28,322 bases of DNA. It comes from CAIQQQ01 sp040399685. GTDB lineage: Bacteria; Pseudomonadota; Alphaproteobacteria; Acetobacterales; Acetobacteraceae. This document shows, piece by piece, positions 16,196-23,134 of this stretch (the first letter of the stretch is position 1; each line of letters opens with the position of its first letter). The notes under the pieces were generated by a model. That model had not been told where the DNA came from and searched no databases. It saw only the letters and a list, made by a program, of their open reading frames with translations. Where the stretch lies: NCBI GenBank assembly GCA_040399685.1, contig JBBART010000034.1:1-28322 (forward strand), given 5' to 3'. The translations under genes and the position numbers were made by a program.

Positions 16196-16965
16196 AAGGG
16201 GGGCTTCTGCATCGCGTGCTGCCGCCTGTTGGGTTTGCACTTGTGGCGCTCGGAGCGTGGTATGCGTTTGCCGCCCATCTCGCCAACAAGGAGCTTCTGC
16301 CGCCGCCCTGGTCCGTTGGCGTGGCGCTGGTCGATCTTCTCGGCAATGGCGACATGGTCGATGACATCATGGCAAGCCTGGGCCATCTGGGCCTGGGCTA
16401 TGGCATCGGGGCCGGCATCGGTCTTGCGCTCGCGGTCCTCTGCACCCGGTTTCCCGGCTTCGAGACATCCATCGATCCGTTGATCGAAATCCTGCGCCCG
16501 ATCGGGGCCATCGCCTGGATTCCCTTCGCCATCCTGATCTTTGGCATTGGCGGCAAGGTGCCGGTGTTCCTCATCGCCTATGGCGCGTCCTTTCCGATCT
16601 TCGTTGCAACGCTTGCGGGCATGCGCGGTGTGGATCGGGCGCTGCTGATGGCGGGCCAGGCACTCGGGGCTTCCAAGCGGATGCTGGTGACACATGTTGT
16701 CTTCCCCGCAGCACTCCCGCATGTGCTGGCCGGCGCTCGGCTCAGCCTTGGTGTGGCCTGGTCCGCGATGGTGGCGGCCGAGCTTACCGGCTCCGACAGC
16801 GGGCTTGGCTGGCGGCTGTTCTGGTATCAGGAATTCTTCCGCATGGACCGGGTAATGGCTGTCATCGTCATGATCGGCGTGCTTGGCGTCTTGGCCGACC
16901 TCGCGTTGCGCAGCGCGCGCCACGCCATGGTTGGCTGGAGCCCGGAGGGCCATGATGCGCGCTGA
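16192..16965 (+). CDS. SsuC/TauC/NrtB-type ABC importer permease 1
   Basis: This 257-residue inner-membrane permease belongs to the nitrate/sulfonate/taurine importer class. It starts with GTG overlapping the upstream stop (GTGA). Family marks are the long conserved cytoplasmic stretch LRPIGAIAWIPFAILIFGIG, the loop GQALGASKRMLVTHVVFPAA, and AAELTGSDSGLGW near the C-terminus. Importers of this class often carry taurine, alkanesulfonates or sulfate esters, which fits the sulfatase setting. It differs clearly from the adjacent permease, so the channel is probably a heterodimer, whereas Ssu and Tau systems normally use two copies of one subunit. Confidence 0.9.
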   Translation: MKGGLLHRVLPPVGFALVALGAWYAFAAHLANKELLPPPWSVGVALVDLLGNGDMVDDIMASLGHLGLGYGIGAGIGLALAVLCTRFPGFETSIDPLIEILRPIGAIAWIPFAILIFGIGGKVPVFLIAYGASFPIFVATLAGMRGVDRALLMAGQALGASKRMLVTHVVFPAALPHVLAGARLSLGVAWSAMVAAELTGSDSGLGWRLFWYQEFFRMDRVMAVIVMIGVLGVLADLALRSARHAMVGWSPEGHDAR

Positions 16966-17725
16966 CCGGATCGCGGCGATTGCCACCACGCTGGCCGTGC
17001 TCGGGCTGTGGCAGGCTGCCGTGTGGTTTGCGGACGCACAGGGGCTGGCGCCGGCGCCTCTCGGCATCGTTGCAGCCACAGCCAAGCATCTGGCGAACGG
17101 GTCGCTTCGCGCAGCTTTGGGCGATAGTTTCCTGCGGGTCGCCAAGGGGTTCGTCATCGCCATTGCGATCGGCCTGCCGCTGGGCACCGCCATGGGGATG
17201 GTGCCCGCTTTGGCCCGCGCCATCGCTCCGTTCCTGGACGGGCTGCGCGCCATCGCTCCCATCGCCTGGATCCCGATCGCGGTGCTGTGGCTTGGCGTGC
17301 GCGGGGATGCGGCGGTGTTCATCGTCACCTATGCGGCGGTGCTGCCGCTCGCCTTGCAGGCTTTCCAGGCGGTCCGGTTGATCGATCGCAGACTCATTCA
17401 GGCCTCCCAGGCGCTGGGTGGTGGCTGGGCGCTCACGCTGTGGGCTGTTATCCTGCCCGGCAGCATTCCGGTGATGATCACGGCCATGCGGGTGGCCATG
17501 GGCTTTGCCTGGGGTGCCATTGTGGCGGCGGAGTTGGCGGTGGGCACCAAGATCGGTCCCGGCCAGGGCTCGCAGGGCATCGGCCAAATGATGATCGAGA
17601 CACTCTACGTGAAACGCGATGTCGATACGCTTGCGATGTGCATGCTGTGCGTGGGGCTTGTCAGCCTCGCCATCGATGCCGGCGCCCGCGCGCTCGGACG
17701 AAGGATGGCCCCATGGACACAGTAA
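16955..17725 (+). CDS. SsuC/TauC/NrtB-type ABC importer permease 2
   Basis: This is a second permease of the same class, 256 residues, overlapping the first by 11 bases. Two adjacent ATGs exist (16952 and 16955); the second is taken because GGAGGG ends five bases before it. Motifs are LRAIAPIAWIPIAVLWLGVR, SQALGGGWALTLWAVILPGS and AAELAVGTKIGPGQGS. The C-terminal AAEL motif is conserved in both subunits, but sequence outside the core differs widely, so this is not a recent duplication. It probably pairs with permease 1 and the ATPase at 17713, whose start overlaps its end by 13 bases. Confidence 0.9.
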   Translation: MRADRIAAIATTLAVLGLWQAAVWFADAQGLAPAPLGIVAATAKHLANGSLRAALGDSFLRVAKGFVIAIAIGLPLGTAMGMVPALARAIAPFLDGLRAIAPIAWIPIAVLWLGVRGDAAVFIVTYAAVLPLALQAFQAVRLIDRRLIQASQALGGGWALTLWAVILPGSIPVMITAMRVAMGFAWGAIVAAELAVGTKIGPGQGSQGIGQMMIETLYVKRDVDTLAMCMLCVGLVSLAIDAGARALGRRMAPWTQ

Positions 17726-18531
17726 TTTCGCTCTCTTTGGCACGCATCGCCATCGAAGGCGTTGGCAAAACCTGGCAGGGCCGTCGGGGCGCGGTGGAGG
17801 CGCTGCGCGGGATCGATCTTGCGGTGGGCGCGGGAGAGTTCGTCTCGGTTGTTGGCCCCTCCGGTTGCGGCAAATCCACCTTGCTCTCCCTCGTTGCAGG
17901 CTTTGCCACCCCCAGCACCGGCAGCGTCCGTGTGGACGGCCAGGAGGTCACTGGCCCGTCCCCCGAGCGCGGTGTTATGTTCCAGGACTACGCGCTGTTT
18001 CCGTGGCGAACCGTCGCCGAGAACATCGCCTTCGGTCCGCAGGCCCGCGGTGTGCCCAGGCGCGAGAGGCGCGACATCGCAGATCGCCTGATCGCGCTGG
18101 TGGGGCTGGATGGGTTTGAGGATCGTTATCCGAACGAACTCTCCGGTGGGATGCGCCAACGCTGCGCCCTGGCCCGAATGCTGGCCAACGACCCTGCGGT
18201 CTGGCTGATGGATGAACCGCTGGCCGCGCTGGACCCACAGACTCGCATCGTGATGCAAGATGAGCTCTTGCGCATCTGGGGCGATGAGAGGGAGGCGGCA
18301 CAGCGCCGTTCGGTGCTGTTCGTCACCCACGGCATCGACGAGGCCGTGCATCTGGCCGACCGCGTGGTCGTTCTGGCGCGCCGTCCAGGCCGTATTCGCG
18401 CGGTGATCGATATCGATCTCCCGCGTCCACGCGCGCCGCACCGCAACGCGCCGGAAGCGGCCCGCCTGGTGGCAGAAATCTGGGCCCTGATCCGCGACGA
18501 GGCGGTCGATGCCATTCGTGAAGAAACCTAA
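17713..18531 (+). CDS. SsuB/TauB/NrtD-type ABC importer ATPase
   Basis: This 272-residue ATPase belongs to the sulfonate/nitrate/taurine importer class. The ATG at 17713 has AAGGA seven bases upstream and lies inside the permease 2 end. Walker A is GPSGCGKST (48-56), the Q-loop is FQDYALFPW (Gln91), the signature is LSGGMRQR (143-150), Walker B is WLMDEP (164-169) and the switch His is His206 (FVTHGIDEA). FPWRTVAENI and VLARRPGRI are typical of this class. It has no TOBE domain, which distinguishes it from the ATPase at 5263 and makes it a poor candidate for energising the orphan CUT1 permeases. The stop is followed at once by an AGGAGG ribosome-binding site. Confidence 0.93.
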   Translation: MDTVISLSLARIAIEGVGKTWQGRRGAVEALRGIDLAVGAGEFVSVVGPSGCGKSTLLSLVAGFATPSTGSVRVDGQEVTGPSPERGVMFQDYALFPWRTVAENIAFGPQARGVPRRERRDIADRLIALVGLDGFEDRYPNELSGGMRQRCALARMLANDPAVWLMDEPLAALDPQTRIVMQDELLRIWGDEREAAQRRSVLFVTHGIDEAVHLADRVVVLARRPGRIRAVIDIDLPRPRAPHRNAPEAARLVAEIWALIRDEAVDAIREET

Positions 18532-18536
18532 GGAGG
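18531..18536 (+). promoter_or_regulatory. Strong ribosome-binding site AGGAGG deciding the binding-protein start
   Basis: A full Shine-Dalgarno hexamer overlaps the last base of the ATPase stop and stands five bases before ATG 18542. It rules out an in-frame ATG at 18509 inside the ATPase gene. It also suggests that the binding protein is made in excess over the membrane subunits, as usual for importers. Confidence 0.75.
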
Positions 18537-18541
18537 AAACA

Positions 18542-19741
18542 ATGAACAATATCTCACGCCGTGCGTTGCTCGCCGCCGCCAGCCTGCCCCTGATGCAGGC
18601 CTCACCGAGCCTGGCCCAGGCTACAAAGGAGGCTCTGAAGGCCACCGTGGGCGTGGGCCTGGTGACCGAAGGCTCCATCCCCGTGGCGCTGATGCAGCGC
18701 GACGGCCTGGTGGGCAAAGCCGCCGCCGAGCTCAAGACCGGCCTCGACCTCGAGTTTCTCGATTTCCAGGTGCTGCTGCGCATGGTGCAGGGGATCGTCG
18801 CCGGCCAGATCCAGATCGGCATGCTGGGCTCCACCCCCACCATCCGCATGCTCGCCACCGCCAACCCCGCCATTCCCGTGGCACTCGCTGGCGGCGGCGT
18901 GAATTTCCCCCTGATGGTCAATCCGGGCTCACCGATCCACACGTTGCAGGATCTGCAGGGCAAAACGGTGCTGACGGTCGTCGGGTCCGACCTTCACCTC
19001 GTGCTGCTGCTGATGCTGCGCGCCGAGTTCGGCCATGACGATGTCAAGAAACTCGGCATCACCATCCGCAACGCCCAGGCGATCACCGAGGTGGGTCGCA
19101 AGCAATCCGGCATCGATGCCATCGCCGGCAGCGAGCCGTTCGGCCATGCCGCCGAACGCACCGGCGAGCTCGTGGCCCTGATGCGCAACAACGGCGCGAC
19201 GGGCGCTGCCTGGCAGGGGCCCGAGGGCAAGGGGGAGGGGTTCAAGGTCGCCAGTTTCGCCAAATCCATGTTCGCGCCCGAAGCCTATTACCCGCACCGG
19301 ATCTGGTGGACGATGCGCCGCGATTTCATCGAACAGCAGCCGGACGCAGTGACGGCCTTCCTCGTCGCCAACGCCCGCGCGGTCGAGGCGATGGCTGCGG
19401 TAAGCGTGGACGAGGTCATCGCGATCGGCGGTGCGAAATGGGCGGGTGAGAAGCCGGATCAGGAGAAGTTCCTCGCCCGCAACCTGCCCCGCAACCGCGG
19501 CTGGGGCTGGGCGACGGAGGGCGATGTGCGCTCGTTGATCCGCCTGTCCGCGGTCAAGACCATCTACGAGACCGAGCTGAAGGCGGACGATGTGAAGCGC
19601 CTGGTGATGCTCGCAGCGCCTGCCGCACGGCGGGCCTGGGAGATTGTCGGCCGCAAGCCGGCTGCCGCCGTCTTCACCGACGCCGGGGCGCCTGACACAC
19701 GAGGCCTGCCGCTGTGGGATGCCGAGCGCTGGTCGCTCTGA
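18542..19741 (+). CDS. NitT/TauT-family (SsuA-like) ABC importer binding protein
   Basis: This 399-residue periplasmic binding protein is the partner of the permease pair and ATPase before it. The leader is NNISRRALLAAASLPLMQAS with twin arginines, cleaved near SLAQ. The mature part shows the class pattern LDFQVLLRMVQGIVAGQIQI, followed by GMLGSTPTIRML, LQDLQGKTVLTVVGSD, PHRIWWTMRRDFIEQQPDAV and AFLVANARAVEAM. These resemble taurine, sulfonate and nitrate binders, but the protein is longer than typical SsuA or TauA (about 320-340). The ligand is unknown; sulfate esters or sulfonates fit the class and the neighbouring sulfatases. Confidence 0.87.
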   Translation: MNNISRRALLAAASLPLMQASPSLAQATKEALKATVGVGLVTEGSIPVALMQRDGLVGKAAAELKTGLDLEFLDFQVLLRMVQGIVAGQIQIGMLGSTPTIRMLATANPAIPVALAGGGVNFPLMVNPGSPIHTLQDLQGKTVLTVVGSDLHLVLLLMLRAEFGHDDVKKLGITIRNAQAITEVGRKQSGIDAIAGSEPFGHAAERTGELVALMRNNGATGAAWQGPEGKGEGFKVASFAKSMFAPEAYYPHRIWWTMRRDFIEQQPDAVTAFLVANARAVEAMAAVSVDEVIAIGGAKWAGEKPDQEKFLARNLPRNRGWGWATEGDVRSLIRLSAVKTIYETELKADDVKRLVMLAAPAARRAWEIVGRKPAAAVFTDAGAPDTRGLPLWDAERWSL

Positions 19742-19760
19742 ACCGCCAGGACATATATCC

Positions 19761-20648
19761 ATGAAGAAGATCATCATCACCGGCGGCAGCGGCAAGGCCG
19801 GCCGCCACGCCGTGCAGCATTTCCTCGAGCGCGGCTACCAGGTGCTCAATCTCGACATCGTGCCGCTGGACAATCCCAAGGTGGTCAACCTGGTCACCGA
19901 CATCACCGACAGCGGCCAGGTGTTCAACGCGCTGAGCCCCTACACGATCGAGGGGCGCAATCCCAACTGGCTGCCGGGTGAGATTGCGGGCGTGGTGCAT
20001 TTCGCGGCCATCCCCCGCATCGGGCTGGTGCCGGACAACGAGACGTTTCGCATCAACACGATGGGCACCTACAACATCCTCGAAGCCGCCACCAAGCTTG
20101 GCTTTCGCCGGATCGTGGTGGCCTCCAGCGAGACGGTCTATGGCGTGTGCTTTGCGCTGACCGAACACAGCCCCGTCTATCTGCCGCTCGACGAGGACTA
20201 TCCGGTCGACCCGATGGACAGCTACGCGCTTTCGAAGATCTGCAACGAGCGCACCGCGCAGGGCTTTCACCGTCGCACCGGCGCACAGATCGTGGCGCTG
20301 CGGATCGGCAACGTGATCTCGCCGGAGCAATACGCGGACTTTCCCGACTGGTTCAAAACCCCCGAACGCCGCCGCCAGATCGCCTGGAGCTATATCGACG
20401 CCCGCGACCTCGGCCAGATCGCAAGGCTTGCGATCGAGACGGGTGGGCTCGGCTTCACCATCATCAACGCCGCCGCCGACGACACATCTTCGGACCTTCC
20501 CTCACGAACGCTGGCGGAACGTTATTTCCCAAACGTGCCCGTGCATGGCGCGCTCGGTGAATTCGAAACGCTGCTGAGCAACCGGCGGGCGCGGGATCTT
20601 CTCGGCTTCCGCCAGCAGCATCATTGGCGCGACTATGTGAAGGGCTGA
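19761..20648 (+). CDS. NAD(P)-dependent epimerase/dehydratase family protein (extended SDR)
   Basis: This 295-residue cytoplasmic oxidoreductase has a Rossmann fold. The cofactor motif is TGGSGKAGRH at residues 7-16, and the acidic residue ending beta-2 (Asp32 in NLDIVP) favours NAD. The catalytic set is Ser122-Ser123 (ASSETVYG), Tyr155 and Lys159 (YALSK). The start at 19761 has CAGGA nine bases upstream. Family members include sugar-nucleotide epimerases and uronate or aldose dehydrogenases. Because it lies in an import-and-desulfation operon rather than a surface-sugar cluster, oxidation of a free sugar or uronate is the more likely role. It is the last gene before a strong hairpin, so it probably ends the operon. 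Confidence 0.85.
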   Translation: MKKIIITGGSGKAGRHAVQHFLERGYQVLNLDIVPLDNPKVVNLVTDITDSGQVFNALSPYTIEGRNPNWLPGEIAGVVHFAAIPRIGLVPDNETFRINTMGTYNILEAATKLGFRRIVVASSETVYGVCFALTEHSPVYLPLDEDYPVDPMDSYALSKICNERTAQGFHRRTGAQIVALRIGNVISPEQYADFPDWFKTPERRRQIAWSYIDARDLGQIARLAIETGGLGFTIINAAADDTSSDLPSRTLAERYFPNVPVHGALGEFETLLSNRRARDLLGFRQQHHWRDYVKG

Positions 20649-20681
20649 TGCCGGCGGGAAAAGGCGCTACAGTCGACCAAA

Positions 20682-20711
20682 GCCTGCCCCGGCTCTTGCG
20701 CCAGGGCAGGC
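20682..20711 (+). terminator. Strong hairpin after the SDR gene, candidate terminator
   Basis: GCCTGCCC (20682-20689) pairs perfectly with GGGCAGGC (20704-20711). Inside, after one mismatch, GGC (20691-20693) pairs with GCC (20700-20702), leaving a six-base loop. The interrupted 11-bp GC-rich stem lies 34 bases after the SDR stop and ends 38 bases before the regulator ATG. No T-run follows, so it may act with Rho or as an attenuator and end-protecting hairpin rather than as a classical intrinsic terminator. Confidence 0.5.
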
Positions 20712-20748
20712 GCACGATTGCCCAGAATCATTGCCCGGTGCCGACCTT

Positions 20749-21420
20749 ATGACATTGCTGTCCGATATCTCTGAAAGAATGCGCATCGATATTGCGTCGG
20801 GCCGTCTGGCCCTGGGCGAGCGCGTCACGATCGACAATCTTTCCGTGCGGTATGGCGCCAGCCACATGCCGGTGCGCGAGGCACTCCGTCGTCTGACGGG
20901 TGAGGGGCTGATTGCCATGGAGCCGGGTCGTGGGGCACGCATCCGGCAGGTTGACCCAGATTTCGTGGCCAATTTGTTCGACACGCGCATCGCCCTGGAA
21001 GGCACGCTGTCCCGATCAGCCGCCCGCCTCGGCACGGATGTGGAGATCGCCCAGCTCATCACCCTCGAAGATGAGCGCAAGCTGCTGGTGGATCAAAAGG
21101 ATTTTTCTGGCGCCCTGCTTCTCAACCGCACCTTTCACGCTCTGATCCATCGGATGGGCCGCAATCCGCAAGCGGCCGAGCTGATCGAGCAAACCTGGGT
21201 GTTGATCGTGGCCCTGTGGCATCACTATGGCTATGGGCAGGACCGGTTTGCGGGCGTTGCCAGCGACCATCTGAATTTGATCCGCGCCCTGAAGGCCCGC
21301 GACAGTGACGCGGCGTCGATCCTGACGAGCGCACATGTAACGAAGACGAAATTCGATCTTCTGGCGCAGATGGAGGCTGATGCACCGCGTTTGATCAAAA
21401 AGACCAAATCAAGGGCCTGA
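20749..21420 (+). CDS. GntR-family transcriptional regulator, FCD subfamily
   Basis: This 223-residue DNA-binding regulator probably senses a carboxylate or sugar-acid intermediate of the locus. The winged helix-turn-helix is at residues about 10-70 (VTIDNLSVRYGASHMPVREA, then LRRLTGEGLIAMEPGRGARI). The FCD effector domain follows, with RIALEG at about 80. His130 (FHALIHR), His174 (SDHLNLI) and His196 (SAHVTK) stand where such proteins carry metal-ligand histidines; Asn126 occupies a position often held by Asp. ATG 20749 is preferred over an upstream in-frame TTG at 20731. The gene sits at the meeting point of the two arms. Its own 3' end contains a TTTGATCAAA palindrome, the candidate operator of the locus. 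Confidence 0.88.
   Translation: MTLLSDISERMRIDIASGRLALGERVTIDNLSVRYGASHMPVREALRRLTGEGLIAMEPGRGARIRQVDPDFVANLFDTRIALEGTLSRSAARLGTDVEIAQLITLEDERKLLVDQKDFSGALLLNRTFHALIHRMGRNPQAAELIEQTWVLIVALWHHYGYGQDRFAGVASDHLNLIRALKARDSDAASILTSAHVTKTKFDLLAQMEADAPRLIKKTKSRA
21390..21399. promoter_or_regulatory. TTTGATCAAA palindrome inside the end of the GntR gene
   Basis: The sequence encodes part of RLIKK near the C-terminus of the regulator and is identical to the intergenic palindromes at 1229 and 10577. It has no obvious promoter next to it, so it may be a chance product of the codons, an auxiliary binding site, or a roadblock between the convergent units. Low confidence as a functional operator. Confidence 0.25.
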
Positions 21421-21431
21421 TGTCGATCTGA

Positions 21432-21509
21432 TCACGGCATGACAGCGACGCCATTGAGCTCGATGACCCGGTCGCTGCTGGCGCGACTTCGCAGCGATGG
21501 CCAGGTCAT
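21432..21509 (-). other. Tiny 25-codon frame coupled to the enolase-superfamily gene (ATGA overlap)
   Basis: The ATG at 21509 overlaps the TGA of the preceding gene exactly as ATGA, and a short frame reads MTWPSLRSRASSDRVIELNG and ends VAVMP. The overlap mimics the coupling used elsewhere in this operon, and the end looks protein-like. It may be the scar of a deleted downstream gene or pure chance. It also covers the inverted repeat in the same gap. Confidence 0.15.
21463..21509. terminator. Interrupted inverted repeat between convergent genes
   Basis: ATGACC (21463-21468) pairs with GGTCAT (21504-21509), and TCGCTGC (21472-21478) pairs with GCAGCGA (21491-21497). The outer arm overlaps the stop of the leftward enolase-superfamily gene. 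It lies between convergently transcribed genes, where a bidirectional stop would be useful, but the stem is interrupted and no T-tract is present. Weak call. Confidence 0.25.
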
Positions 21510-22630
21510 GCGATCGTGACTGTCTCGGTGGGGAGTTCGGCCAAGATAGTGTGATCGAGGGCCACCCCCAGGCCACGGGTGGCGGGCACCGCGACCTTGC
21601 CCGCGTGGGGCGCCTTGAGCACGCCACCGACCAGGCGGTCGAAATACGGTGTCTCGTCGTATTGCAATTCAAGCAAACCTGAAGTCTGCAATGCGCCACA
21701 GATCGCAAGACTCGCCGCGTGGCAGATGGGGCCGGTCGGGTTATGCGGCGAGATCGCCACACCGTGGCGGCGCAGGACGTCTCCCGTGCGCATCATCGCG
21801 CTGATGCCGCCGATATATTTGATATCGGGCATCATGACGTCGTATGCGCCACCGCGCGCAAAAATTTCGAAAATGTCGCTACCGACGCCTTTCTCCAACC
21901 CCACCAGCACCATTCCAGCCGCATTGGCCTGGTGGTGCAGGGCGCGCAAGGCTGGGATATTCTCCTCGACCTCGACCAACGGGCATTCATACCAGGCAAC
22001 GCCGCGCTCGCGCAGCGGGGCCACCATTTCTGCGGCGACTGCAGGAGTGAAGCGCCAATGGCAGTCGACGTATAGGGCCACCTCATCTGGCAGAATGGCT
22101 TGGACGGCCGCGATCCGGGCCAGACCGGGGGCAGCGGTTGCCAAACTTGCGTTGTCAGGCGTGACCTCATCGAAAGGCGCCATCTTGACCGCGCGGAAAC
22201 CAGCGTCGAGCGCAACCTGCGCACTTTCAGCGAAACCTTCGGGGGTTCGATTCCAGGTTCGCCGGTTGATGTTCGCATAGAGCCCGACGTGATCACGGGT
22301 CTGGCCGATCATGGCGCACAAGCTGATCCCAGCGCGTCGCGCGCAAAGATCATTCAACGCCTGATCGAGCGCTGATATGATGGCCGCACGCGGAAGGTTC
22401 TGTGGATCCAGCAACATAATCAGTATCGCGGGATCGATCGGCCGGCCGAGCAGTAACGGTCCGATATCACGCAGTTCGGCGGCAAGGGCATCCTCCTGCA
22501 GGCCGAGCGTCGCCTCGCCGGTGCCGATGGCACCCGAGCCGGATTCAACCTCAATGAAGGCCCATTTCGTCTTTCCGGTAACAATGGGAATGCGAAGGAC
22601 GATGCGACGGATGCACTCTGCACTCTGCAT
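21506..22630 (-). CDS. Mandelate racemase/muconate lactonizing enzyme family protein (enolase superfamily)
   Basis: This 374-residue member of the enolase superfamily abstracts a proton alpha to a carboxylate with a Mg2+ ion. Most relatives are acid-sugar dehydratases, racemases or cycloisomerases. Metal ligands are Asp189 (YVDCHWRF), Glu215 (YECPL) and Glu246 (GLEKGVG). Candidate acid/base residues are Lys149 (RAVKMAPF), Lys271 (PDIKYIGG) and His296 (SPHNPTGP). The classical KxK motif is KMA here, so the second Lys is missing and the exact subgroup is unclear. No signal peptide. It is the last gene of the leftward operon, three bases after the sulfatase remnant. A sugar-acid dehydratase role fits the lactonase, dehydrogenase and carboxylate importer around it. 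Confidence 0.87.
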   Translation of the reverse strand: MQSAECIRRIVLRIPIVTGKTKWAFIEVESGSGAIGTGEATLGLQEDALAAELRDIGPLLLGRPIDPAILIMLLDPQNLPRAAIISALDQALNDLCARRAGISLCAMIGQTRDHVGLYANINRRTWNRTPEGFAESAQVALDAGFRAVKMAPFDEVTPDNASLATAAPGLARIAAVQAILPDEVALYVDCHWRFTPAVAAEMVAPLRERGVAWYECPLVEVEENIPALRALHHQANAAGMVLVGLEKGVGSDIFEIFARGGAYDVMMPDIKYIGGISAMMRTGDVLRRHGVAISPHNPTGPICHAASLAICGALQTSGLLELQYDETPYFDRLVGGVLKAPHAGKVAVPATRGLGVALDHTILAELPTETVTIA

Positions 22631-22633
22631 GGT

Positions 22634-23134
22634 TCAGGCTGCGGCGACGACTTCGGCGGGGGCAGGTGTGCCACCGCCCGCGGAGCCTTTGGCCAGGATC
22701 GCGTCACGTCCGCCGTTGCGATCCACGATCAACGCCTGGTCGGCCTCGGCCCTACGATCGACGCCTCCGGGGTCAACGATCTTGCGCAGTTCTGCCTCGA
22801 AATGCGCCCTGACCGATGCATGCGCGGGGTCGGAGCCAAGATCGACCAGTTCCTCGGGATCGCGGTCCAGATCGAACAGTTGCGGGGGGTAGCCCACATA
22901 GTGGACGTATTTATAGGCGCCCTGCCGCAGCATCGTGGCACCGGTGATGGCGCCGGCGGCGTGGTATTCGGCGAACACCAGGCGCTCGCGGTCATGGGGG
23001 TTTTCAATGGCGCGGAACAGGCTGACACCAGGGCGGCCGGCAATGTCGGACAGACGAGGCGTGACACCCACCGCTTCCAACACGGTCGGATAGAAATCGA
23101 CCAGCGAGACCGGGGTGTCGACAGGCTGGGTCAT
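22634..23134 (-). pseudogene. C-terminal remnant of a type I sulfatase (active site missing)
   Basis: The frame encodes 166 residues that align with the last third of sulfatase 1, from its residue about 330 on: TPVSLVDFYPTVLEAVGV, YHAAGAITGATMLRQGAYKY, YPPQLFDLDRDPEE and DAILAKGSAGGG. The N-terminal two thirds, with the metal ligands and the CxPSR formylglycine site, are gone, so it cannot be a sulfatase. The fragment nevertheless begins with ATG overlapping the upstream dehydrogenase stop (ATGA) and keeps a clean frame to its own stop. An internal deletion that fused the end of a sulfatase gene to the preceding stop is the simplest explanation. Whether the remaining piece is translated and useful is unknown. 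Confidence 0.85.
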
